A stretch of DNA of 64,000 nt from Oligoflexia bacterium (GTDB taxonomy: Bacteria; Bdellovibrionota_C; UBA2361; JBGSMV01): contig JAIBBU010000012.1 of assembly GCA_019694515.1 (NCBI GenBank), positions 30,409 to 94,408 on the forward strand. Direction: 5' to 3'. A program made the position numbers and the translations under genes. The notes below the pieces were generated by a model. It had not been told where the DNA came from and ran no database searches. It worked only from the letters and a program-made list of their open reading frames with translations. Numbering within the stretch: the first letter of the stretch is position 1; each line of letters begins with the position of its first letter. This document shows positions 9,378 to 17,761 of the stretch, piece after piece.

Positions 9378-11081
9378 ATGAAAACCCATTGGTCCGCCGC
9401 TAAAATTGTCACCCTAGCACTAATAGTTGGAGTGCTGGCATTGGCTGGATTGGGTTGCTCAAAAAGCAATACCGGGAGCAGCGCGGGCGGCGCGGCCGGA
9501 CTAATCGACGCCGACATCGTCAAGCTGGTTCCCGCAGACACCGTCGGCTTTTTGGTTTGGGATACTGCCAGCGACGCTTACGATCGCTATCGCAAGAGCG
9601 CCTGGGCCGGAAGCGGCGACAACACTTTCGTTGGCATGCTCGAAAAGAAGATGGGCAGCAACGACACCAGCGCTTTGAATGCGCTGCTTAAGGCCATGCG
9701 TACGGCCGGACTAATCCCGAGCACTAAAGATGAAAAGCCGCAGGTCGAGCGGGGTGTTCTTTTTGCCTCGATGTCCGCCGAGAAGAAGAAGGCTGGCCTC
9801 GGGTGTTATGCCTTTACCAACGCCAAGGATTTGGGCGCCAAAATATCTGCGCTTGAAAGCGTTCTTAAGTCCGAGAACATTGACGTTAAACGCGGCAAAG
9901 TGGCCGGACGTGATGGCCTAATCGCCACCCTACCCGTCCCGGTTGATGATTCCTTCAAACTCAATACCCTTTACATTGTAGGCGCCGACGGCAAATTGGG
10001 CGCTGCGACCGATGAAGCTGCGATCGAAGGTCTCTTTGCCGCCCCGGCAGCGGGTGCTCCAGCCAGCGGGCTGCTGGTTTCCCCGCGGCTTCAGCGCATT
10101 CGAGCCGCAGCCCAAGCCGACAACTCGCAGTTCGGCGTAGGGTTCCTGGATTTAACGGCGCTTTTCAAAATAGCTCCTCAACTCGCACCCAGCGGTCCCG
10201 ATACCCCGAAGGTCGATCAGATTCCGGTTGAATCGGTGTACTTTTCACAGAGCATGGACGAATCGCCGCACAGCGTGCTGCTGGTAGCGACAGCTCCAAA
10301 GAGCGAAGAACAGCAGCGCTGGTTCGGAGGACTTGAGGGCAAGGGCCTAGGAGATTCAGCTGCCGGCGCCCCCGGCGGAACGGCTGCCTTAATCGGGCTG
10401 GATGGCCGATTGCTCGCCAGTATTAAGAGCGCCGCACTGAGCGAGATCTCGCCGCAGGAGCAAGCAGCCTTTAAGGATCAGCTGGCACTTTTGGATCAAA
10501 TTCAGAGCTTCTCATTGGCGCTGGTGAATGCATCACCTTCTTCCCCTTTCCCAGGATTAGCACTCTCATTCGAAGCTTCTAACCCAACAGCACTCTTCGA
10601 CACGGTTAAACAGCAGCTTGGTGGAGCCTTAGCCTCCTCCGGCCTGCCGTTAGGAACCTGGTCGGATAAGGAGATCGACGGAGTTAAGATCAGCTTTATC
10701 CAGAGTCCAATGGTGGGCTTGGGGGTTTTCATGGGGGTAGCCAAAAATCGGCTGCTGATTACTTCCTCTGAGGAGGGAGCTACCGATCTGATTGGCGCCG
10801 TGAAGGACAACAAGAAGTCTCTAGCCGCTCAAGTTCCTGCCAAGTCAAAAGAGCTGCTTTCCGAGAACAAACCAATTCTCGCGGCTTACGGCAATTTTGA
10901 CAAAATCGCCGCCACGATTGAATCGGTTCAAGGGAACTTGGCCGCCTTCACAGGGGGCGCTAGCGGACTCGACCAAGAGGCCATCAATAACATGCGCAAG
11001 ATGGGCTCCTTCGCACTCGGAATGAACTTTCAGCAGGGAATCTTCAAAATTCAGAGCAGCTACGACAAGTTAAAGGAATAA
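9378..11081 (+). CDS. Large secreted lipoprotein of unknown function (DUF3352-like)
   Basis: 567 aa. The N-terminus is basic, then hydrophobic, ending in LAGLGC with lipid-anchored Cys27 and a Ser/Gly-rich tether. The mature protein starts IVKLVPADTVGFLVWD, a pattern typical of DUF3352-type extracytoplasmic proteins, where 'P-ADT' is followed by an aliphatic strand. Later segments repeat this style (FKIAPQLAPSG, GLALSFEASNPTALFDTVKQ). That suggests duplicated alpha/beta modules. No catalytic motif is visible. It starts 97 bp after plsB on the same strand. Function is not assignable from sequence. Confidence 0.87.
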   Translation: MKTHWSAAKIVTLALIVGVLALAGLGCSKSNTGSSAGGAAGLIDADIVKLVPADTVGFLVWDTASDAYDRYRKSAWAGSGDNTFVGMLEKKMGSNDTSALNALLKAMRTAGLIPSTKDEKPQVERGVLFASMSAEKKKAGLGCYAFTNAKDLGAKISALESVLKSENIDVKRGKVAGRDGLIATLPVPVDDSFKLNTLYIVGADGKLGAATDEAAIEGLFAAPAAGAPASGLLVSPRLQRIRAAAQADNSQFGVGFLDLTALFKIAPQLAPSGPDTPKVDQIPVESVYFSQSMDESPHSVLLVATAPKSEEQQRWFGGLEGKGLGDSAAGAPGGTAALIGLDGRLLASIKSAALSEISPQEQAAFKDQLALLDQIQSFSLALVNASPSSPFPGLALSFEASNPTALFDTVKQQLGGALASSGLPLGTWSDKEIDGVKISFIQSPMVGLGVFMGVAKNRLLITSSEEGATDLIGAVKDNKKSLAAQVPAKSKELLSENKPILAAYGNFDKIAATIESVQGNLAAFTGGASGLDQEAINNMRKMGSFALGMNFQQGIFKIQSSYDKLKE

Positions 11082-11147
11082 ATAGCGTTCTAGCCTATTC
11101 CCCTTTTTTCCCGCGCCGCTTTGCAGTAGGCCCGCATCTATTGTTAG

Positions 11148-11360
11148 GTGAATACAGTAGATCGTCTTTTAGAAATCACCAGCAGAATTGAGCATCTTGA
11201 GAATGCCGCGGAGTGGATTGCTCGCGAAACGGTAAATACCGACAGCGCGATGTCCCAGACGGGCACCTTAATCTGCGTCATAGCTGAAGACCTGCGCGAA
11301 AAGGTTTGCGGGTTAGTGCGGCAGATGGAGGAGATTTTGGACCTAGGCGGCGTCAATTAA
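11148..11360 (+). CDS. Small helical protein, unknown function
   Basis: 70 aa from a GTG start. The composition is that of a charged amphipathic helical protein (RLLEITSRIEHLENAAEWI at the N-terminus, EDLREKVCGLVRQMEEIL at the C-terminus) with a short Ser/Thr-rich middle, so it could form a helical hairpin or coiled coil. An almost equally long antisense frame exists, but its composition is less protein-like. It sits 66 bp after the large lipoprotein gene, in the same direction. No family is recognised. Confidence 0.55.
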   Translation: MNTVDRLLEITSRIEHLENAAEWIARETVNTDSAMSQTGTLICVIAEDLREKVCGLVRQMEEILDLGGVN

Positions 11361-11509
11361 GACGCTCGCGGCCCTGCTCTTCCCCCTCCCCCCCAGCGTT
11401 AAATCGCTTCTAATTCCTATTCAATAATTTCAAGCAGTTACAATTCCTCTGAAGCATTAGTTCGTTCCACGCGGATATTTGGGGTAGAACTCGCGTTGCG
11501 AATGAAATT

Positions 11510-11932
11510 ATGGCTCAAGCAGCTCTTAAAATCTCAAAACTGCCCCCGACTCGGCTCTACGCCATCGAAGGCGGCAAGGCGCCAGTTGTTCAGAACGCCA
11601 CCGGCATCAAAGCCGAGATCATTCATGTTGGTTTTCTAATCGCCCTACTTCAAGTTATGGACGGTTTCTTGACCTATGTGGGAGTCAAAACCTTCGGTTT
11701 GCAGGCCGAAGGCAATGCTCTCATCCGCCTTCTGATGGAGGCCATGGGGCCGGACGCAGCGCTGGTAGTCGTAAAATCGATTGCGCTGATGGTCGTCGCG
11801 GCCCTATGCGTCCTAGCACACCGCGTACATTGGCTTACACGCGCCATGAAGTTGGTGGCGGCGGTTTATCTGTGCGCAGCCGTTCTCCCCTGGAGTTATA
11901 TTCTGATCATGCGTTACAGCCACGGCGGATAA
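11510..11932 (+). CDS. Small integral membrane protein, DUF5658-like
   Basis: 140 aa. After about 35 polar residues come three to four hydrophobic segments: VGFLIALLQVMDGFLTYVGV (about 43-62), DAALVVVKSIALMVVAALCVLA and LVAAVYLCAAVLPWSYIL. The motif 'MDGFLTYVGVKTFGLQAEGN', with a buried Asp and a downstream Glu-Gly-Asn, matches the DUF5658-type pattern D-x-x-x-T ... EGNP. No function is known for that family. It stands alone between a 149-bp gap and the Rrf2 regulator. Confidence 0.8.
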   Translation: MAQAALKISKLPPTRLYAIEGGKAPVVQNATGIKAEIIHVGFLIALLQVMDGFLTYVGVKTFGLQAEGNALIRLLMEAMGPDAALVVVKSIALMVVAALCVLAHRVHWLTRAMKLVAAVYLCAAVLPWSYILIMRYSHGG

Positions 11933-12051
11933 TTAGCTCGAGCAGGCTTAACGAGGATTCGGCATTACCCCATTTTTCTCCGATAAAAAGCTGCTTTTCC
12001 TACATTTTTGAGATTTGAATTAGATCATAGCACAGACTGGAATCGGTCGGC

Positions 12052-12068
12052 TGAATAGACTATATTCA
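12052..12068 (+). promoter_or_regulatory. Palindrome overlapping the rrf2 promoter/start region
   Basis: A perfect inverted repeat TGAATA-gacta-TATTCA ends 4 bp before the Rrf2 ATG at 12073. It overlaps a possible -10 (TAGACT/TATATT), and no Shine-Dalgarno is visible, so transcription may begin almost at the ATG. Rrf2 proteins commonly repress their own gene through such dyads, so autoregulation is a reasonable inference. Confidence 0.4.
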
Positions 12069-12072
12069 ACTC

Positions 12073-12540
12073 ATGCATATTACACGATGGGGCGAATACG
12101 GAATTCTTTGTTGCTTGTTTATCGCACGCAAGGGAGAAGGCGCCGGTGCCATTGGCGCCTCCGAAATAGCCCAAACCCAGGACATTCCACTTCAGTACGC
12201 TCAGCAAATTCTTCACCGGCTTCGTAAGGGCGGGGTAATTCGCAGCGTACGCGGACCGCGCGGCGGATTTTTACTCTCCATGGCCCCGGAAGAGACCACT
12301 TTACGGGAGATTTTGAGAGCCGCCGAAGGCGATACCTTTGAGGTGATCTGCGAATCTGATCCGGTCAACCCCGATCGCTGCAGTAGTGACAACTTCTGCG
12401 AAATGAAATCGGTGTGGCAGGAACTAAAGCAGTCGATCGACCGGACTCTGGATTCTTACACCCTGGCCTCAGTGCTGGAGCGTCAAAAGAATCCGGATCA
12501 AAATGAATTGGTAGATATCCGGCCGCGGCTTGTCCAGTAA
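12073..12540 (+). CDS. Rrf2-family transcriptional regulator with three-Cys cluster motif
   Basis: 155 aa. The N-terminal winged helix-turn-helix shows the Rrf2 pattern: MHITRWGEYGILCCLFIA, then IPLQYAQQILHRLRKGGVIRSVRGPRGGF (about 38-66), with the RGxxGGF wing. Three cysteines follow at 93, 103 and 109 in the loop where IscR and NsrR bind an Fe-S cluster (IscR uses 92, 98 and 104). The first spacing is longer here (C-x9-C-x5-C). Fe-S or redox/NO sensing is therefore likely but not proven. No isc/suf genes are nearby, so its targets are unknown. It converges on the kinase gene, 25 bp away. Confidence 0.9.
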   Translation: MHITRWGEYGILCCLFIARKGEGAGAIGASEIAQTQDIPLQYAQQILHRLRKGGVIRSVRGPRGGFLLSMAPEETTLREILRAAEGDTFEVICESDPVNPDRCSSDNFCEMKSVWQELKQSIDRTLDSYTLASVLERQKNPDQNELVDIRPRLVQ

Positions 12541-12565
12541 GGCTGCGGTTCTACCGTCGACGATG

Positions 12566-13570
12566 CTACAGATACAGGTATAGTCCTAACAGAGAGATCG
12601 AGAGCAAGGTCAGGCCGATGCCGACCTTTTTCATAGTTTTTTGCCTTGCGAGCCGATCCTGCTCGGCGAAATCAACGATTTTTAGAGTTGGCTTAAGCGC
12701 CGCCCCAGCATCCACTAAAGGCTCGTGCGCTTCGGGCTTCGGCGCAAAATCCTCCAACATTTCCAGCGCAGTTTGATAGCGGCGCTTTGGATCTAACCGT
12801 GTCGCCTTCTCCACGATGCGAATGTATTTCTCCGGAGTACCGAACAATGGATTTTTTGGAAGTTCGAAATTGGTCTTGATCAGGTGTTCGATCGCAGCCA
12901 TGCCATTCATCTCATAGAGGCGGCGTTTTTCGGCCAATATTTCGTAGAGCATCACCCCTACCGCGTAAATATCGCCGCGATTATCAAAGTGCGAGCTGCG
13001 GATATATTCCGGCGGCATATACTGTGCGGTGCCGAGCAGGATGCCGGGACGCGTCAAGTGTGCATATTCGGCCCGCTTCATTAGCCCCAGATCGCTAATC
13101 TTAACCGTCCCATCATCGCAACGCAGGACGTTCTCCAATTTAATATCGCGATGCACGATTCCTCGGGAGTGCAGCTCATGCAGGCCGGACAGGAGCTGCA
13201 CGAAGATCTCGTCTAGCTCCGGGTAGGGAATCTTGCCCGCGCTTACAATCTTCGCCAGATCTTTACCCTGGACGAACTCCATCGTGAAACCGATCGTGCC
13301 TTCAAGTTCGACCAGATCGAAAGCTTGGATCAGATTCTTATGATGCAACCCTTGACACACCTCGATTTCTTTTCGAAACCGGAGCATGGTGTGCTCATCG
13401 AAGGCTGATTGGTTGATGAGTACTTTGAGCGCGACTTCGACATTGCCGCGCTCGCGATCTCGAACTAGATACACAGAACCCGCGCTCCCGTCTCCGAGAT
13501 GCCGCACAATTTCAAAGCGGCTGGATAACAGGCTTTGCCTGTCTATTACTGTCGTTCCTGAGTCGCTCAT
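12566..13570 (-). CDS. Tail-anchored Hanks-type Ser/Thr protein kinase
   Basis: 334 aa. The kinase domain runs from residue 19 to about 275. It has the glycine loop LGDGSAGSV (25-33), invariant Lys49 (VALKVL), the catalytic HRDIKLENV (140-148), DLG in place of DFG (160-162) and an activation segment ending GTAQYMPPEY. DLG is common in active bacterial kinases. The only membrane segment is the last ~22 residues (VGIGLTLLSISLLGLYLYL), with nothing beyond it. The kinase therefore faces the cytoplasm and has no external sensor domain, unlike PASTA-type kinases. It diverges from the glycosyltransferase gene at 13790. Substrates are unknown. Confidence 0.92.
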   Translation of the reverse strand: MSDSGTTVIDRQSLLSSRFEIVRHLGDGSAGSVYLVRDRERGNVEVALKVLINQSAFDEHTMLRFRKEIEVCQGLHHKNLIQAFDLVELEGTIGFTMEFVQGKDLAKIVSAGKIPYPELDEIFVQLLSGLHELHSRGIVHRDIKLENVLRCDDGTVKISDLGLMKRAEYAHLTRPGILLGTAQYMPPEYIRSSHFDNRGDIYAVGVMLYEILAEKRRLYEMNGMAAIEHLIKTNFELPKNPLFGTPEKYIRIVEKATRLDPKRRYQTALEMLEDFAPKPEAHEPLVDAGAALKPTLKIVDFAEQDRLARQKTMKKVGIGLTLLSISLLGLYLYL

Positions 13571-13692
13571 TGCGCTTCCAAATCTGAACCAATGCCGGGC
13601 GCCAAAATCCGGTTTTCGGCGCTCCCCTGCCTTAACTATATCGGCATGTTCACCTACTCTCCTAAAGCAATGAAGGCTGCCCGGCGGTAATG

Positions 13693-13717
13693 AATCCGGC
13701 CACTTAAGTGCCGGATT
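13693..13717. promoter_or_regulatory. Strong dyad in divergent kinase/glycosyltransferase intergenic region
   Basis: Perfect 8-bp arms AATCCGGC/GCCGGATT flank a 9-nt centre containing the palindrome ACTTAAGT, so nearly the whole 25 bp is self-complementary. It lies 73 bp before the GT2 start and 122 bp before the kinase start. There is no T-run on either side, so an operator is more likely than a terminator. Confidence 0.35.
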
Positions 13718-13789
13718 ACTTTACTAAGATTGGGATCCGTGTATCCTAGAGGCTCTTATTTATGAACCGCTAGTAACGTAGAAAGCCCC

Positions 13790-14680
13790 ATGCCCCCCTC
13801 CTCCGACAGCAAACTCGTACCATTAAAGGCGGCCCCCCTGATCTCGGTCTGCATTCCGGCCTACAACGAACAGGAGAACATCGGCAGGACTATCGATGTA
13901 GTAGCAGCTCGGTTGGAGCGCGATCACATTCCATACGAATTCGTGATCGCTAACGACAACAGCAAGGATGGCACCGAGGCCGTCGTACGGGAACGCATGG
14001 CGAAGGGCATCCCAATCCGGCTGGTAAACCGCGTGCCGCCGGGGGGCTTTGGCCGCGCCTTGAGATCCTGCTTTGAGCACTTCAGAGGCGATATCGTTGC
14101 CGTCGTGATGGCCGATCTATCTGACGATCCTGACGATATTGTGAAGTGTTATCGCAAAATCAACGAGGGCTACGATGCGGTATTCGGGTCACGTTTTATC
14201 AAAGGCGCCGTCGTCAAGGACTATCCGTTTGTTAAGCTTTTGGCCAATCGCTTCGGCAATAAATTGATTCAGTTAATGTTTCGCACGCGGCACAATGACC
14301 TAACCAACGCCTTTAAGGTTTACCGCGCTGAAGCGCTGCGCTCGATTATGCCGCTTTACTCCTCGCACTTTAATCTGACCATTGAAATTTCCCTGGGCAT
14401 GCTAATTCGGGGCTTCAATATTGCGGCAGTACCGGTTAATTGGTACGGCCGCACCTGGGGAGTGGCGAATTTCAAGATTAAGACCCTGGGGCGACGATAT
14501 TTTGCTACGATGTTCAAACTATACGCCGAGCGCATTTTTATTCATGACGATGTAATGGCCGAACATGAAGTAAAATTGCGCGCACTCGGAAGCACGGCTG
14601 TCGTGCATGAAACTTTAGCAACTAACATCTCAGATGAAGAAAATTCTAGTAACCGGCGGAGCTGGGTTCGCGGGATCTAA
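13790..14680 (+). CDS. Family 2 glycosyltransferase (polyprenyl-phosphate sugar transferase type)
   Basis: 296 aa GT-A enzyme. The N-terminal fold carries ISVCIPAYNEQENIGRTID (about 18-36), then VIANDNSKDGT and the acidic metal-binding stretch MADLSDDPDD. The later segment NDLTNAFKVYRAEALR resembles dolichyl/undecaprenyl-phosphate mannosyltransferases. There are no C-terminal membrane helices, so it is a soluble or peripheral Dpm1-like enzyme. Its end overlaps the next gene by 47 bp. Context with two nucleotide-sugar epimerases suggests transfer of an unusual sugar to a lipid carrier or glycan. Confidence 0.88.
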   Translation: MPPSSDSKLVPLKAAPLISVCIPAYNEQENIGRTIDVVAARLERDHIPYEFVIANDNSKDGTEAVVRERMAKGIPIRLVNRVPPGGFGRALRSCFEHFRGDIVAVVMADLSDDPDDIVKCYRKINEGYDAVFGSRFIKGAVVKDYPFVKLLANRFGNKLIQLMFRTRHNDLTNAFKVYRAEALRSIMPLYSSHFNLTIEISLGMLIRGFNIAAVPVNWYGRTWGVANFKIKTLGRRYFATMFKLYAERIFIHDDVMAEHEVKLRALGSTAVVHETLATNISDEENSSNRRSWVRGI

Positions 14681-15698
14681 CCTAGCGATCCTATTTAAAT
14701 CTCGTTTTCCCGAAACCCACGTCGTCGCGTTCGACAACCTCAAACGCCGCGGCTCCGAGTTGATTTTGCCGCGCCTGCGGGCAGCCGGAGTAGAATTCGC
14801 ACACGGAGACGTGCGCGTTAAGGAAGACTTACTCGAGCATGGCGAAGCCGAACTGCTGCTGGACTGTGCTGCAGAACCCTCGGTCATGGCGGGAATTAAC
14901 GGCGCTCCCAGCTATGTCATAGATACAAACCTTAAGGGCACCTTGAACTGCCTCGAGTATGCGCGGCTTTTTCGTTCCAAAATCATATTCCTGTCCACCA
15001 GCCGTGTTTACCCCGTCGCGCAGCTAAATGCTCTGGAGTACGTCGAAGAGGAGACGCGCTTCAATCTGAAATCGAAGCAAAGTGTAGCAGGCGCTTCCTT
15101 GAAGGGTATCTCGGAGGACTTCCCGCTGGCCGGGGCCCGCACACTGTATGGCGCCAGCAAGCTCTGCTCTGAGCTGATGCTTCAGGAATATCTCGATAGT
15201 TACAAACTGCAGGCCATTATTAATCGCTGCGGTGTGCTCACCGGACCGTGGCAAATGGGCAAAGTCGACCAGGGTGTCGTCGTGTTGTGGGCCGCCAAAC
15301 ACATTTACAACAAGCCGCTTTCCTACATCGGCTTCGGCGGGGCGGGAAAGCAGGTGCGCGACATTCTGCACATCTCCGATTTATTCTCGCTGCTGTTGCT
15401 GCAACTTGAGAAGATCGATCAGATAAGCGGCAGAATCTTCAATATTGGCGGCGGAGTGGAGCGCAGCGTCTCACTGGCAGAGCTTACGACGCTTTGCCAT
15501 GAGATTACTGGGAATGTCGTGCCATTACAGCGCCAGGCAGAGACCCGCGCTGGCGATATTCGCTACTTCGTAACGGACAGCTCACGGGCTCACCTTGAGC
15601 TCGGCTGGAAGCCAGCCCACAGCGTTCCCGCCACGATCGAGGAGATTTGCCGCTGGATTAGAGATAACCAAGTTGCTCTTGAGCCGATTTTGGCTTAG
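14634..15698 (+). CDS. NAD-dependent sugar epimerase/dehydratase (CDP-paratose epimerase-like)
   Basis: 354 aa extended short-chain dehydrogenase acting on a nucleotide sugar. It has the Rossmann loop TGGAGFAGS (7-15) and the catalytic set FLSTSRVYP with LYGASKLCSE (Tyr-x3-Lys). The NRCGVLTGPWQMGKVDQGVV and KQVRDILHISDL segments are characteristic of CDP-paratose/tyvelose-type epimerases. The start overlaps the GT2 gene by 47 bp in another frame, so the two are coupled. It pairs with the homologous but distinct enzyme at 15727. The exact sugar cannot be read from sequence. Confidence 0.88.
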   Translation: MKKILVTGGAGFAGSNLAILFKSRFPETHVVAFDNLKRRGSELILPRLRAAGVEFAHGDVRVKEDLLEHGEAELLLDCAAEPSVMAGINGAPSYVIDTNLKGTLNCLEYARLFRSKIIFLSTSRVYPVAQLNALEYVEEETRFNLKSKQSVAGASLKGISEDFPLAGARTLYGASKLCSELMLQEYLDSYKLQAIINRCGVLTGPWQMGKVDQGVVVLWAAKHIYNKPLSYIGFGGAGKQVRDILHISDLFSLLLLQLEKIDQISGRIFNIGGGVERSVSLAELTTLCHEITGNVVPLQRQAETRAGDIRYFVTDSSRAHLELGWKPAHSVPATIEEICRWIRDNQVALEPILA

Positions 15699-15726
15699 CG
15701 TTTTTTAGACTCTAGTTTATAGGAGA

Positions 15727-16812
15727 ATGGTTGTGGAAATCGCGTTAGTAACCGGCTCGGCCGGCTTAGTCGGAGCTGCCTCGGCTCGTTTTTTTGCAAG
15801 CCAGGGGCTGCAGATCGTGGGTATCGACAACGACATGCGCCAATATTTTTTTGGCCGCGATGCCTCCACTAATTGGGCCCGTGAAAAACTGCAATCGGAT
15901 TTGAAGGGCTATCGCCATCATGCCGTGGATATCCGGGATCTGCAGGGCTTGGAGCAGGTCTTCTCCGAGTACGGGAAAGACATCAAGGTAATTCTGCATA
16001 CCGCCGCGCAACCCTCGCACGACTGGGCAGCCAAGGAGCCGATTACCGACTTCACGGTCAACGCCAACGGCACGCTCAATCTTTTGGAGCTCACCCGCAA
16101 GCATTGCCCCGAGGCAGTCTTTATTTACACCTCGACCAACAAGGTTTACGGCGACACCCCGAATTCATTGCCGTTAATCGAACTTGAGAAGCGCTGGGAA
16201 ATTGCTCAGGACCATAAATTTTTTAAATTTGGGATCGATGAGTCTATGAGCATCGATCAAACCAAGCACTCCTTATTCGGGGCCTCCAAAGCCGCCGCCG
16301 ATATTTTAGTGCAGGAGTACGGCCGGTATTTTGGCATGAAGACCGGCATATTTCGCGGAGGCTGTCTGACCGGTCCGGGACACTCAGGCGCCATGCTGCA
16401 CGGATTCCTGGCCTATCTGATGAAATGCGCGATCTCGGGCCAGCACTACACAATCTTTGGATATAAGGGCAAGCAGGTACGGGACAACATCCATTGTTAC
16501 GACCTCGCCAACTGCTTCTATCATTTCTACCGCGCTCCGCGGGTTGCAGAAGTTTACAACATCGGGGGCAGCCGCTTTTCGAACTGCTCGATGATCGAGG
16601 CGATCGAGCTTTGCCAGGTCATAACTGGACGCAAGATGAGCTATTCCTACACCGACGACAATCGCATCGGCGATCACATCTGGTGGATTTCAGATGTGAA
16701 TAAGTTCAACCAGCACTATCCGAATTGGAGCTATAAATACGATCTGAAGGCGATCCTGCAGGAGATTCATGATGAGCTATTGGCGCGCGGGCAGACCCAA
16801 GCAGCCGCATAG
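15727..16812 (+). CDS. NAD-dependent epimerase, CDP-tyvelose 2-epimerase type
   Basis: 361 aa with an AGGAG ribosome site 2 bp before the ATG. The N-terminus has TGSAGLVG (9-16) and the run [12 protein letters not shown], with the following ASTNW, which is a hallmark of CDP-paratose 2-epimerases (the substrate-binding insert). The catalytic [10 protein letters not shown] and [11 protein letters not shown] segments are present, and [14 protein letters not shown] matches the family. It follows the other epimerase by 28 bp. Together with the GT2 they form a compact three-gene deoxysugar module. A CDP-sugar substrate is inferred from the family. Confidence 0.9.
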   Translation: MVVEIALVTGSAGLVGAASARFFASQGLQIVGIDNDMRQYFFGRDASTNWAREKLQSDLKGYRHHAVDIRDLQGLEQVFSEYGKDIKVILHTAAQPSHDWAAKEPITDFTVNANGTLNLLELTRKHCPEAVFIYTSTNKVYGDTPNSLPLIELEKRWEIAQDHKFFKFGIDESMSIDQTKHSLFGASKAAADILVQEYGRYFGMKTGIFRGGCLTGPGHSGAMLHGFLAYLMKCAISGQHYTIFGYKGKQVRDNIHCYDLANCFYHFYRAPRVAEVYNIGGSRFSNCSMIEAIELCQVITGRKMSYSYTDDNRIGDHIWWISDVNKFNQHYPNWSYKYDLKAILQEIHDELLARGQTQAAA

Positions 16813-16858
16813 CTCCGACGCTCTATCGCACTTAACTATGGCACTTAACAATGGCACT

Positions 16859-17761
16859 TCAACTAACCCGCTGATAGAGGCGCTCCAACCAGCTCCGATC
16901 GGCACAAGCATGCCCGCACTCTGCGGAGATCAGAAAATTGGCGGGTTGATAGGCGAGACCTTCACCAAGTTCCGTCAAGCGCGCACGCCCCTGCTGCAGC
17001 GCCTCTTCCATATCCGGGGGCGAGAGCGCCGAAAAGGCGCCAGGCACTAGCACCATGCCGTTTTGGAGCGCTGTGCTCCAGCGCTGCCGGTTGTCATCTG
17101 CCAATATTGCTTGAAGCGCGGAAGCATTGAGCTTAAATGAGAGCAGATCGATCGAGAGCTCCGGCAAAGCAGACACAAGCTCTGCGCAACAGTGCAGCCC
17201 CAGGTAATGCCCTAAACTTCGAAGCTTCGTATGCAAAGCAGACACAGTCTCGAGATAAGCCTCTTTAGACCTGGTCTCCAGTGCGTTCCAGTGGACAAAG
17301 CCCGGCTCATCTAACACACATATCACTCCCTTGGCGTAGGGTGAGAGCTGTTCCAGCTGCCAGTCCAGCTCCCGTCCACTCGCCTCAGCGGCGCTTCTAA
17401 AGCGCTGCTCGAAGGGCCCTTTTAATTGCTCCGAAAAGAGCGCCAGAGTTAGCGGACCGCAACACTGGGATTTAAGCAGCGGCAGACGACCTGCCACTTT
17501 TCGTTTCATTGCAAAAAGCCCCCCTGTCTCGCCGGGCTCATACCCCTGCCACCCGTTCTGCAGAACGCGCTCGGCGCGCGCCAGCATCAATTCGCGGTCG
17601 GAGATTGCGGGTAACTCGGGCCAGAAAGGCACTATCCAAGAACGTGCGAAGATGAAATCAACGGCCTCCACTGGATCGAGGAAGGGCAGGCTGCCAACTG
17701 CAAAGTGAGAGTAACTTACCCGGAGAATGGAGCTCAGCGATTCACGAACAGCGTCAGCCAC
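16859..17761 (-). CDS. MetE/uroporphyrinogen-decarboxylase-fold protein
   Basis: 300 aa from a GTG start. The N-terminus HFAVGSLPFLDPVEAVDFI has the 'GSLP' opening seen in archaeal-type MetE-like and UROD-like TIM-barrel proteins. Candidate zinc ligands are the HCC of LGLHCCAEL (mid-protein) and the Cys of ISAECGHACADR near the C-terminus, in the order used by cobalamin-independent methionine synthase. It is much shorter than MetE (~750 aa) and has no N-terminal half, so a methyltransferase on a different methyl donor is likely. The start codon lies at the 3' end of rnpB, and no nearer in-frame start precedes the conserved N-terminus. Confidence 0.75.
   Translation of the reverse strand: MADAVRESLSSILRVSYSHFAVGSLPFLDPVEAVDFIFARSWIVPFWPELPAISDRELMLARAERVLQNGWQGYEPGETGGLFAMKRKVAGRLPLLKSQCCGPLTLALFSEQLKGPFEQRFRSAAEASGRELDWQLEQLSPYAKGVICVLDEPGFVHWNALETRSKEAYLETVSALHTKLRSLGHYLGLHCCAELVSALPELSIDLLSFKLNASALQAILADDNRQRWSTALQNGMVLVPGAFSALSPPDMEEALQQGRARLTELGEGLAYQPANFLISAECGHACADRSWLERLYQRVS

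Noticed and set aside
11144..11356. Minus-strand ORF opposite the small protein at 11148
   Set aside because: Ser/Thr/Arg-rich composition without helical pattern. The plus-strand frame is more protein-like and follows the lipoprotein gene.
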